A DNA stretch of 5,294 bases from Rubrobacter sp. (GTDB lineage: Bacteria > Actinomycetota > Rubrobacteria > Rubrobacterales > Rubrobacteraceae), in contig JAFAPF010000233.1 in assembly GCA_019247245.1 (NCBI GenBank), positions 1 to 5,294 on the forward strand, read 5' to 3'. The notes below the pieces were generated by a model that was not told the origin of the DNA, searched no databases, and saw only the letters and a program-made list of their open reading frames with translations. Every line of letters starts with the position of its first letter. The first letter of the stretch is position 1. The translations under genes were made by a program, and so were the position numbers. Below, one piece after another: positions 1 through 5,294 of the stretch.

Positions 1-565
1 TGCCACCTAGCGCCTCAGGAGAGACGCCCTGCTTCTCCCCGGTGACGACGTACATGGCCAAGAGCACGTGAGCGGGGGCGTTGATCGTCATAGAGGTCGT
101 GATTTCCTCCATCGGTATGCCATCGAAGAGCTGCTCCATGTCCTCCAAAGAGTCCACGGCGACCCCCTCGACCCCTATCTCGCCCAAGCTGTACTCCGAA
201 TCAGAGTTCAGACCCATGAGGGTGGGCATGTCGAAAGCGACCGAGAGGCCGGTCTGGCCCTGCTCCAAGAGGTAGTGGAACCGCTCGTTGGTCTCCTTGG
301 CCGAACCGAACCCCGCGAACTGGCGGATAGTCCAGACGCGACCGCGGTACATGGTCGGGTGGATACCCCTCGTGTAGGGATACTCGCCAGGGTACCCGAG
401 CTTCTCCTCATAGGAGCCCTCCACGTCTTCCGGGGTGTACAGCGGTTTTATGGGTATACCGGACATGGTTGAGAACTCGATGTCGTCGCGTTCTTCGCTT
501 TCAGCGTACGCTTCCTCCCACCGCTCCCGAGCCGTATTCTTCTCGGTGTCCTTCTCGGTGTCCAA
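1..565 (-). CDS. Acyl-CoA mutase large subunit, B12-dependent, N-terminal part; probably isobutyryl-CoA mutase
   Basis: This is the N-terminal 188 codons of a cytosolic adenosylcobalamin-dependent acyl-CoA mutase catalytic subunit; the rest lies beyond the left edge. It starts at TTG (563-565). An in-frame TAA lies two codons upstream, GAGAGGAG sits six bases before the TTG, and the N-terminus has the usual length for the family. The family core is clear: [15 protein letters not shown] (62-76), [10 protein letters not shown] (78-87), [15 protein letters not shown] (104-118) and [10 protein letters not shown] (156-165). Against Propionibacterium methylmalonyl-CoA mutase, M72, R76, T79 and R81 match Met78, Arg82, Thr85 and Arg87. 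The position of Tyr89 is Phe83, as in isobutyryl-CoA mutase (Phe80), and DMPTLMG also recalls IcmA. It is the last visible gene of the leftward operon, after butyrate-type beta-oxidation genes, which fits interconversion of isobutyryl-CoA and butyryl-CoA. The mutase family is near certain. The substrate is inferred; an automated label would probably read methylmalonyl-CoA mutase. Confidence 0.93.
   Translation of the reverse strand, partial: MDTEKDTEKNTARERWEEAYAESEERDDIEFSTMSGIPIKPLYTPEDVEGSYEEKLGYPGEYPYTRGIHPTMYRGRVWTIRQFAGFGSAKETNERFHYLLEQGQTGLSVAFDMPTLMGLNSDSEYSLGEIGVEGVAVDSLEDMEQLFDGIPMEEITTSMTINAPAHVLLAMYVVTGEKQGVSPEALGG
540..563 (-). repeat. 12-base perfect tandem duplication in the mutase N-terminus
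   Basis: The 12-mer ttctcggtgtcc occurs twice back to back (540-551 and 552-563). On the minus strand it encodes residues 2-9 of the mutase as DTEK-DTEK, immediately after the TTG start. The length keeps the frame. It lies in the variable leader ahead of the conserved domain, so it is probably a neutral slippage duplication. Confidence 0.85.
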
Positions 566-579
566 AGCTTACTCCTCTC
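566..579 (-). promoter_or_regulatory. Ribosome binding site deciding the TTG start of the mutase
   Basis: On the minus strand GAGAGGAG (572-579) is followed by six bases and then TTG. An in-frame TAA lies just upstream, and the next in-frame ATG falls at residue 34, inside conserved sequence. The TTG is therefore the best start. Confidence 0.75.
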
Positions 580-604
580 TTTAGTGGGCCTTCTTAAACT
601 TTGG

Positions 605-1777
605 TTAAGCTCCAACTGTATCTGGTTCGGGCCCGACCCCTTGCGCCGCGAGGTCGCGCACAATCCCCTCGGAGACGACGAGGCGTTGTATCTCGCTGGT
701 TCCCTCGTAAATCTCCGTTACCCGCGCGTCCCGGTAGTAGCGTTCGACGGGATGGTCTTTCATGTATCCCTGACCACCCAGAACCTGGAGCGCCTCATAA
801 GCGACCTCATTCGCCACGGTGGAAGCGTGGAGCTTGGCCTGCGCACCGATCTCCACGTGCCGGAGTCCCTGGTCCTTGATCCATGCCGCTTTGTGCACCA
901 GTAGACGAGCTGCTTCGAGCTTCGTCTGCATGTCCGCGAGCTTGAACGCCACGGCCTGGTGCTCAGCTATGGGTTTACCAAACGTGGTTCGCTGGGTAGC
1001 GTATCGGGCTGCGTACCGGAAGGCTGCCTCTGCTATCCCCAGAGCCTGGGCTGCTATTCCGATGCGCCCGCCGGCGAGTGTCCCCAAAGCGATCCGGAGC
1101 CCATCCCCCTCTTCTCCCAGCCGATCCTCCTCGGGAACGAACAAGTCGTCGAAGAGCACGTCGTCCGTGGTGGCCGAGATGACGCCCATCTTTCGGGCGT
1201 GCTCACCGAGGGAGATCCCCCCGGCGTCCATGTCGACCACAAAGGCCGTGACGCCCTCCGGAGCACGGGCGAAGAGGACCATCGTGCTCGCTACTCGCCC
1301 GTTGGTGACCCATTGCTTGTGGCCTGATATCCGGTACCCGCCCGGGACCCTCTCGGCCCACGCCTGTATCGCCGCAGCGTCGGAGCCGGCCTCGGGCTCA
1401 GTAAGGGCAAAGCAACCGATCTTCTGACCCCGTGCGAGCTCCGGGACCCATCGGGCCTTCTGCTCCCCGGTACCGTGGGTCAGGATGGGGAGCGTTCCGG
1501 CGCTAGTGTGTACCGCAAGCGTCACCCCGACGCCAGCGTCGGCCCGGCTGATCTCCTCGATTAGCAACACGTACGAGAGAAAGTCCATTCCGCCCCCACC
1601 GTACTCCTCGGGGACGCACAATCCCATAAACCCGGCCTCTGCCAGCTTCTCGAACACCTCATCCGGAAAATGGTCCTCCCGGTCCCATTGCGCAGCGTGC
1701 GGGGCCACCTCCCCGTCAGCTAACTCCGCCGCTCGCTCTCTAACGTCTCGCTGTGCGACGCTCAGGTCAAAGTCCAC
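605..1777 (-). CDS. Acyl-CoA dehydrogenase, short-chain (butyryl-CoA) type
   Basis: This 390-residue FAD flavoprotein would oxidise a short acyl-CoA, probably butyryl-CoA, to the trans-2-enoyl-CoA and pass electrons to electron-transfer flavoprotein. The length is normal. Family signature 1 is ALTEPEAGSD (124-133). Signature 2 spans 330-352, including GGQGY (334-338) and RYYRDARV (346-353). The R-x-x-F-G flavin/dimer motif is at 263-267. The catalytic base is Glu358 in IYEGTSEIQ, the position used by short- and medium-chain enzymes rather than the displaced Glu of isovaleryl-CoA dehydrogenase. The start is GTG (1775-1777), with GGGAGAGG several bases upstream; the N-terminus MDFDLSVAQ is typical. 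It lies 21 bases after the hydroxyacyl-CoA dehydrogenase gene and 39 bases before the mutase, so it is very likely co-transcribed with both. Chain length is inferred mainly from these neighbours; a branched or medium chain is possible. No ETF gene is visible. Confidence 0.96.
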   Translation of the reverse strand: MDFDLSVAQRDVRERAAELADGEVAPHAAQWDREDHFPDEVFEKLAEAGFMGLCVPEEYGGGGMDFLSYVLLIEEISRADAGVGVTLAVHTSAGTLPILTHGTGEQKARWVPELARGQKIGCFALTEPEAGSDAAAIQAWAERVPGGYRISGHKQWVTNGRVASTMVLFARAPEGVTAFVVDMDAGGISLGEHARKMGVISATTDDVLFDDLFVPEEDRLGEEGDGLRIALGTLAGGRIGIAAQALGIAEAAFRYAARYATQRTTFGKPIAEHQAVAFKLADMQTKLEAARLLVHKAAWIKDQGLRHVEIGAQAKLHASTVANEVAYEALQVLGGQGYMKDHPVERYYRDARVTEIYEGTSEIQRLVVSEGIVRDLAAQGVGPEPDTVGA

Positions 1778-1798
1778 GCGCCCTCTCCCTATAAGAAG

Positions 1799-2644
1799 CT
1801 ACTCGTAATCGTAGAAACCCTTCCCGCTCTTGCGCCCGAGCCAGCCGGCGGCCACATAGCGCTTCAGCAGCGGACATGGACGGTACTTGTCGTCGCCGAG
1901 GCCTGTATGCAGAACCTCCATTATGTGCAGGCAGGTGTCCAGGCCCACCATGTCGGCGAGCTCTAGCGGTCCCATCGGGTGGTGCATCCCCAACTTCATC
2001 ACGGTGTCCACGTCTTCGGGCCCGGCGATACCCTCCATCAGGCAGTAGACGGCCTCGTTGATCATGGGCACCAAAATGCGGTTAGAGACGAAGCCCGGGA
2101 AGTCTTGTACCTCCACCGGTGTCTTCTCCAGCCGCTCGGTCAACTCCCGAACCGCCTCGTAGGTTTCATCGTTGGTGTCGAGACCGCGGATGATCTCGAC
2201 AAGCTTCATGGCCGGAACCGGATTGAAGAAGTGCATGCCGATAAACTTCTCCGGCCGACCACTTTTTGCTCCCAGGTCGGTCACCGAGATCGAAGAGGTG
2301 TTGGTGGCCAGGATAGCATCCTCTGGCAGCTGCTCATTGAGGACTTGAAGTATCTCGGTCTTTATCTCTATGTCCTCGACGACGGCTTCGATGGCCAGGT
2401 CGGCATCCGGGGCGTAATCGACCCCCGACTCGATGCGTCCCATGGCCTGGTCCATCTCTTCCTGGGAGATACGTTCCTTCTCGACGGCACGCGAGAGGTT
2501 CTTCTCCGTCGTCTCGAGACCTTTTTTTACGGTTTCTTCGTCCACGTCGGCCATGTGCACCGCGAGCCCGGCCTGCGCGAAGACCTGCGCGATACCGCTG
2601 CCCATCTGTCCAGCGCCTACGACCTGTACCTTCTCGATAGCCAA
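1799..2644 (-). CDS. 3-hydroxybutyryl-CoA dehydrogenase (NAD-dependent)
   Basis: This 281-residue stand-alone 3-hydroxyacyl-CoA dehydrogenase, the usual length for the bacterial Hbd type, interconverts 3-hydroxybutyryl-CoA and acetoacetyl-CoA. The N-terminal Rossmann domain has GAGQMGSG (10-17). Asp33 at the end of the second strand indicates a preference for NAD over NADP. The catalytic dyad is His138 (in GMHFFNP) and Glu150 (in KLVEII). Ser117 (NTSS) and Asn188 (SNR) match human HADH Ser137 and Asn208, with identical spacing to the histidine. The family signature [10 protein letters not shown] begins at 181, and the C-terminal dimerisation domain ends in GKGFYDYE. The start is TTG (2642-2644), supported by GGGGAG six bases upstream and by [10 protein letters not shown] leading straight into the Rossmann fold. 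It lies between thiolase (27-base gap) and acyl-CoA dehydrogenase (21-base gap). There is no fused enoyl-CoA hydratase domain, unlike FadB. All key residues are intact. Confidence 0.97.
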   Translation of the reverse strand: MAIEKVQVVGAGQMGSGIAQVFAQAGLAVHMADVDEETVKKGLETTEKNLSRAVEKERISQEEMDQAMGRIESGVDYAPDADLAIEAVVEDIEIKTEILQVLNEQLPEDAILATNTSSISVTDLGAKSGRPEKFIGMHFFNPVPAMKLVEIIRGLDTNDETYEAVRELTERLEKTPVEVQDFPGFVSNRILVPMINEAVYCLMEGIAGPEDVDTVMKLGMHHPMGPLELADMVGLDTCLHIMEVLHTGLGDDKYRPCPLLKRYVAAGWLGRKSGKGFYDYE

Positions 2645-2656
2645 AGCCTTCTCCCC
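2645..2656 (-). promoter_or_regulatory. Ribosome binding site deciding the TTG start of the hydroxybutyryl-CoA dehydrogenase
   Basis: On the minus strand GGGGAG (2651-2656) precedes TTG by six bases. The next in-frame ATG is residue 14, inside the NAD-binding GAGQMG loop, so it cannot be the true start. Confidence 0.75.
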
Positions 2657-2671
2657 TACGCTCGTGTAACC

Positions 2672-3847
2672 CTAGACTTCCACAAGTATGGCGTCGCCCT
2701 GACCACCGCCGGAGCAAATGGCCCCGAGGCCTTTGCCGCCGCCTCTCTGCCGGAGCTGGTAGAGGAGCGTCATCAGGATGCGCGCTCCTGAGGCACCTAT
2801 GGGATGGCCCAGCGCCACCGCCCCACCGCTTACGTTCACGATCTGCGGGTCTACGCCCAGGATCTCGGTGGAGTAGATGGCTACCCCGGCGAACGCCTCG
2901 TTTATCTCCACGAGATCCAGGTCGTCTGCGCTCCACCCGGCTTTCTCGAGCGCGAGCTTCCCGGCGTTTCCGGGCACGGTCAGAAGGCACGGTGGATCCT
3001 CCGCAACCTTTGCGTGGGCGACGATGGCCCCTAAAGGCTCAAGGTTCCGGCGTCCAGCAAAGCTTTCGGCGGCGACCGCGAGAGCGCCGGCGCCATCGTT
3101 GACCCCAGGGGCGTTACCGACCGTCACGCTCGCGCCGGGCGCGAGCGGTTCCAGGGCCGCCAGCTTCTCCAGGCTGGTATCGCGCCGGATGGCCTCATCG
3201 GTCTCTACATACTCCGTCTCTCCTTTCTTGCCGGTGACCTTTACGCCGACGATCTCCTCGGCGAGCCTGCCTTCGTCGGTGGCGGTGGCGGCACGCTGGT
3301 GGCTACGCAAGGCCCACTCGTCCTGCGCTTCCCGGGTGACACCCCTCTCCTCGGCGATTTGCGAGCCGAACTGGAACATCGGGACGTGCTCGAAAGCGTC
3401 GAGGAGACCATCGTGGATCATGGCATCCACCACCTCCCCATCTCCCATGCGCATTCCCCACCGCGCCTCCTGTAAGAGGTATGGGGCATTGGACATGCTC
3501 TCCATACCGCCGGCGAGGACCACCTCGTAGTCGCCAGCCCGGATCATGGTCTCCGCTAGTGTGACGCTCCTCAGGCCCGAGGCGCAGACCTGATTGATGG
3601 TCTCGGTGGTGAGGCTAAAGGGTAGACCCGCGTAATAGTTGGCCTGGCGCGAGGGGATCTGACCCACCCCCGCCTGCACGACGATGCCGAAGATGGAGTG
3701 CTCTACCTCCTCGTCCTCGATACCGGAGCGTTCGATAGCTTCCCTGATCGCCACCCCACCCAGCTCCGGCGCGGTGAGAGGCGATAGCACCCCGCCAAAC
3801 CTGCCGAATGGTGTGCGCGCTGCCCCGAGAATCACAGCCCGCCCCAT
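2672..3847 (-). CDS. Acetyl-CoA C-acetyltransferase (thiolase)
   Basis: This 391-residue homotetramer-type thiolase condenses two acetyl-CoA to acetoacetyl-CoA or cleaves a 3-ketoacyl-CoA. The nucleophile is Cys88 in NQVCASG, close to the N-terminal signature. NEAFA (316-320), His348 in GHPIGASG, and the acid/base Cys378 in CSGGGQG complete the active site, at essentially Zoogloea thiolase numbering (Cys89, His348, Cys378). The start is ATG (3845-3847), preceded by GGAAGGAGGAGTT and opening with [15 protein letters not shown]. The open frame continues 12 codons upstream to a GTG at 3883, but that extension contains the ribosome site itself and no family sequence. Two oddities appear. The residue equivalent to Zoogloea Ser247 is Pro247 (GNAPGVNDG). 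The usual HMGxTAE acyl-pocket motif is replaced by a region around [12 protein letters not shown] (156-167). Chain length is therefore uncertain, with acetoacetyl-CoA favoured by context. It is the first gene of the leftward operon. Confidence 0.96.
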   Translation of the reverse strand: MGRAVILGAARTPFGRFGGVLSPLTAPELGGVAIREAIERSGIEDEEVEHSIFGIVVQAGVGQIPSRQANYYAGLPFSLTTETINQVCASGLRSVTLAETMIRAGDYEVVLAGGMESMSNAPYLLQEARWGMRMGDGEVVDAMIHDGLLDAFEHVPMFQFGSQIAEERGVTREAQDEWALRSHQRAATATDEGRLAEEIVGVKVTGKKGETEYVETDEAIRRDTSLEKLAALEPLAPGASVTVGNAPGVNDGAGALAVAAESFAGRRNLEPLGAIVAHAKVAEDPPCLLTVPGNAGKLALEKAGWSADDLDLVEINEAFAGVAIYSTEILGVDPQIVNVSGGAVALGHPIGASGARILMTLLYQLRQRGGGKGLGAICSGGGQGDAILVEV

Positions 3848-3858
3848 AACTCCTCCTT
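3845..3858 (-). promoter_or_regulatory. Ribosome binding site and start of the thiolase
   Basis: The minus strand reads AAGGAGGAGTTATG, a strong Shine-Dalgarno sequence. It places the thiolase start at 3847 rather than at the GTG at 3883 or the ATG at 3862. The same 14 bases precede the divergent synthetase gene. Confidence 0.85.
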
Positions 3859-3873
3859 CCATCGCTAGAGCCG

Positions 3874-3882
3874 ATAGTAGCA
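3874..3882 (-). promoter_or_regulatory. Candidate extended -10 for the thiolase operon
   Basis: The minus strand reads TGC-TACTAT, which fits an extended -10 (TGn plus TAnnnT). It would start transcription near 3867, giving a leader of about 20 bases that contains the thiolase ribosome site. No recognisable -35 lies 16-18 bases upstream (acgccc), so support is weak. Confidence 0.3.
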
Positions 3883-3919
3883 CGGTATCAGAACACGGGC
3901 GTACGTGGCTGGACCTCAG

Positions 3920-3945
3920 GCACAGATGTTTGGTGCATCAAGTGC
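3920..3945. promoter_or_regulatory. Imperfect inverted repeat, candidate operator
   Basis: GCAC (3920-3923) and GATG (3925-3928) pair with CATC (3936-3939) and GTGC (3942-3945) around a seven-base spacer, with one A opposite AA unpaired. Inside it TTGGTGCATCAA (3930-3941) is itself a 12-base palindrome with one mismatched pair, centred at 3935/3936. It abuts the candidate -10 of the synthetase, where a repressor could block polymerase. No following T-run is present, so it is not a terminator. No regulator gene is in the window. Confidence 0.35.
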
Positions 3946-3951
3946 TAGGGT
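3943..3951 (+). promoter_or_regulatory. Candidate extended -10 for the acyl-CoA synthetase
   Basis: The plus strand reads TGC-TAGGGT, an extended -10 of the form TGn-TAnnnT. Transcription would begin near 3958 with a leader of about 33 bases. No good -35 is found at the normal distance (cagatg at 3923-3928). It shares GTGCTA with the oppositely directed candidate. Confidence 0.3.
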
Positions 3952-3979
3952 ACGCGTGGAGTAGGTGAAAGGGAGCATC

Positions 3980-3993
3980 AAGGAGGAGTTATG
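3980..3993 (+). promoter_or_regulatory. Ribosome binding site and start of the acyl-CoA synthetase
   Basis: The plus strand reads AAGGAGGAGTTATG, with AGGAGG four bases before the ATG at 3991. The spacing is a little short, but it is the same block that precedes the thiolase on the other strand. Confidence 0.85.
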
Positions 3994-5294
3994 CCGAACA
4001 TCGGGGACTACGAGACGACCTACGCGCAGTTCGAGTGGGAGACGCCGGAGAGGTTCAACTTCGGCCGCGACGTGGTAGACAGGTGGGCCGGGGAAGACCG
4101 TACAGCCATGATCTGGCTGGGTGCGAACGGCGAAGAGCGTCGCCTGACCTTCGACGACTTCTCACGCCTCTCGAACAAGTTCGCCAACGTGGCTAGGAAG
4201 CTCGGCATCGAGCGCGGCGACAGGGTGATGGTCCTTATGGGCAAGGTGCCCGAGTGGCACGTGGTTCTTACCGGTCTCCTGAAGCTCGGGGCCATCGCTA
4301 TCCCCTCCGCCGCGCAGCTCCGCGCAAACGACCTGAAGTTCCGGGCGGAGCACTCCGGGGCCGTGACCATCATCTCCGGGCCCGAAGGTATAGAAGAAGC
4401 CGACGCCATGCGTGAGGAGGCTACTAACCTGCGGTACTTCGTCGCCCTCGGCAGCGAGGAGCATGAAGGATGGGAGTCTTATGAGAGGCTCATGGACGAC
4501 GCTTCCGAGGACTTCACCGTCGAGGATACCGCCTCGGACGAGGGGGCCTTTATCCTGTACACCTCCGGGACGACGAAGCATCCGAAAGGCGCGTTGCACA
4601 CTCATGGCTACACGCACGCCAAGCTGATGCAGGCCCATTACTGGCTGGACCTCCAGGAAGACGATCTGCTCTGGTGTACCGCAGCAACCGGGTGGGCTAA
4701 GAACATCTGGAACGTGTTCCTGGGCCCGTGGAGCCTGGGCATGGAGATCTTCGTGCACGAAGGAGCCTTCGACGCCGCGGAGCGCCTGGAGCTTATAGAG
4801 CGCTACGGGATCACCGTCCTCTGTCAAGCCCCGACGGAGTATAGGGTCCTCGCGAACGCCCCAGAGCTCGAGCATGCAGACCTCTCCTCCATCCGGCACG
4901 CGACCTCGGCCGGGGAGCCACTGAACGCGCCGGTAATGGAGCGGTGGCGGGAGCTGCACGGTATAGAGATATACGACGGTTATGGACAGACGGAGAACAC
5001 CTTGCTCGTAGGGAACTTCCTGGGCCTCGAGGTACGTCCTGGCTCTATGGGCAAACCGTCTCCGGGCTGCGACGTCCGCATAATCGATGAGGACGGCAAC
5101 GAGCTCCCGCCGGGCGAACTGGGGGATATTGCCCTCTCGGGCGATAACCCTGCGCTTATGAAGGAGTATTGGGAGCAGCCCGACGAGACGGAGACCGTCT
5201 TCAGGAACGGCTACTACCTCACCGGCGACCGGGCGAGCCGCGATGAGGACGGTTACATCTGGTTCGAGGGACGGTCGGACGACGTGATCCTCTC
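3991..5294 (+). CDS. Medium-chain acyl-CoA synthetase (ACSM-like), C-terminus cut by the window edge
   Basis: These are the first 434 codons of an AMP-forming acyl-CoA synthetase of the adenylate-forming superfamily, which activates a fatty acid via an acyl-adenylate. Resemblance to the ACSM/butyrate-CoA ligase group is strong: FNFGRDVVDRW (22-32), then GDRVMVLMGKVPEW (76-89), and the DGYGQTEN adenylate motif (329-336). The phosphate-binding loop is YTSGTTKHPKG (190-200). TGD (411-413) and the hinge-region GRSDD (427-431) follow. The start is ATG with a strong ribosome site, and the N-terminus has normal length. About 100 residues of the small C-terminal domain, with the catalytic lysine, lie beyond the right edge. 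In the loop, Lys196 occupies the position that is normally Gly or Ser. Divergence from a butyrate-type beta-oxidation operon suggests butyrate, isobutyrate or a medium-chain acid as substrate. Acetate or an aromatic acid cannot be excluded. Confidence 0.93.
   Translation, partial: MPNIGDYETTYAQFEWETPERFNFGRDVVDRWAGEDRTAMIWLGANGEERRLTFDDFSRLSNKFANVARKLGIERGDRVMVLMGKVPEWHVVLTGLLKLGAIAIPSAAQLRANDLKFRAEHSGAVTIISGPEGIEEADAMREEATNLRYFVALGSEEHEGWESYERLMDDASEDFTVEDTASDEGAFILYTSGTTKHPKGALHTHGYTHAKLMQAHYWLDLQEDDLLWCTAATGWAKNIWNVFLGPWSLGMEIFVHEGAFDAAERLELIERYGITVLCQAPTEYRVLANAPELEHADLSSIRHATSAGEPLNAPVMERWRELHGIEIYDGYGQTENTLLVGNFLGLEVRPGSMGKPSPGCDVRIIDEDGNELPPGELGDIALSGDNPALMKEYWEQPDETETVFRNGYYLTGDRASRDEDGYIWFEGRSDDVIL

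Larger units (their letters stand above)
1..3847 (-). other. Probable four-gene leftward operon: thiolase, Hbd, acyl-CoA dehydrogenase, acyl-CoA mutase
   Basis: All four genes share a strand and are separated by 27, 21 and 39 bases. No hairpin-plus-T-run terminator is visible in any gap, so one transcript starting upstream of the thiolase is the simplest reading. The start codons are ATG, TTG, GTG and TTG in order. The enzymes form consecutive steps of butyryl-CoA and acetyl-CoA interconversion plus an acyl-CoA mutase. The operon continues beyond the left edge. Confidence 0.8.
3848..3990. promoter_or_regulatory. Divergent intergenic control region
   Basis: These 143 bases separate the start of the leftward thiolase operon from the start of the rightward acyl-CoA synthetase, so promoters for both must lie here or further inside the genes. 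The region holds candidate extended -10 elements in both directions, an imperfect inverted repeat and two ribosome binding sites, listed separately. I see no further reading frame or small RNA signal. Shared control of fatty acid activation and beta-oxidation from this spacer is an inference from the layout. Confidence 0.75.

Noticed and set aside
68..472. 134-codon plus-strand open frame
   Set aside because: It is antisense to the mutase gene, whose minus-strand reading matches the B12 mutase family throughout.
566..604. Possible separate promoter or terminator between acyl-CoA dehydrogenase and mutase
   Set aside because: The 39-base gap shows only a ribosome site. I found no hairpin and no convincing -10/-35 pair.
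1979..2791. 270-codon plus-strand open frame opposite the hydroxybutyryl-CoA dehydrogenase
   Set aside because: It is an antisense shadow of a gene with intact catalytic residues in GC-rich DNA. Its translation shows no recognisable domain and it has no convincing ribosome site.
2334..2990. 218-codon minus-strand open frame spanning the thiolase/dehydrogenase junction
   Set aside because: It is Arg/Gly-rich, out of frame with both real genes and crosses their boundary, as expected of a GC-rich shadow.
3848..3883. N-terminal extension of the thiolase to GTG at 3883
   Set aside because: The 12 extra codons encode the Shine-Dalgarno region itself, carry no family similarity, and the ATG at 3847 has an ideal ribosome site.
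3920..3945. Inverted repeat as a transcription terminator
   Set aside because: It lies between divergent genes with no upstream gene end to terminate, and it is not followed by a T-run.
4162..4959. 265-codon minus-strand open frame opposite the acyl-CoA synthetase
   Set aside because: It lies wholly inside a clear adenylate-forming enzyme gene. The translation is low-complexity shadow sequence without family motifs.

Overview
The window looks like ordinary chromosomal DNA from a GC-rich bacterium (about 60% GC by eye). It carries five genes of short- or medium-chain acyl-CoA metabolism and one divergent promoter region. AGG, ATA and GTG/TTG-start usage, a protein style similar to deep-branching Actinobacteria, and the gene content all suggest a Rubrobacter-like actinobacterium. 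That assignment is an inference from style, since no rRNA or marker gene is present.

Left arm (1-3847, minus strand): four genes read leftward with gaps of 27, 21 and 39 bases, which is the layout of one operon. In order of transcription they are an acetyl-CoA acetyltransferase-type thiolase, an NAD-dependent 3-hydroxybutyryl-CoA dehydrogenase, a butyryl-CoA-type acyl-CoA dehydrogenase, and the N-terminal 188 residues of a B12-dependent acyl-CoA mutase large subunit that runs off the left edge. The mutase has no stop within the window. Its visible substrate-pocket residue (Phe83) and local sequence point to isobutyryl-CoA mutase rather than methylmalonyl-CoA mutase.

Middle (3848-3990): a 143-base divergent intergenic region. 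It has candidate extended -10 elements facing both ways, an imperfect inverted repeat that could be an operator, and an identical 14-base ribosome-binding-site/start block at each edge.

Right arm (3991-5294, plus strand): an acyl-CoA synthetase of the medium-chain (ACSM-like) family, cut by the right edge before its C-terminal domain.

Taken together, the synthetase would activate a short or medium fatty acid such as butyrate or isobutyrate. The mutase would interconvert isobutyryl-CoA and n-butyryl-CoA. The dehydrogenase, hydroxyacyl-CoA dehydrogenase and thiolase would carry n-butyryl-CoA to acetyl-CoA, or run in reverse. The crotonase (enoyl-CoA hydratase) step, the electron-transfer flavoprotein and the mutase small subunit are not in the window. 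I see no mobile element, CRISPR array, RNA gene or clearly new system. The points most worth a second look are the mutase specificity and the divergent control region.
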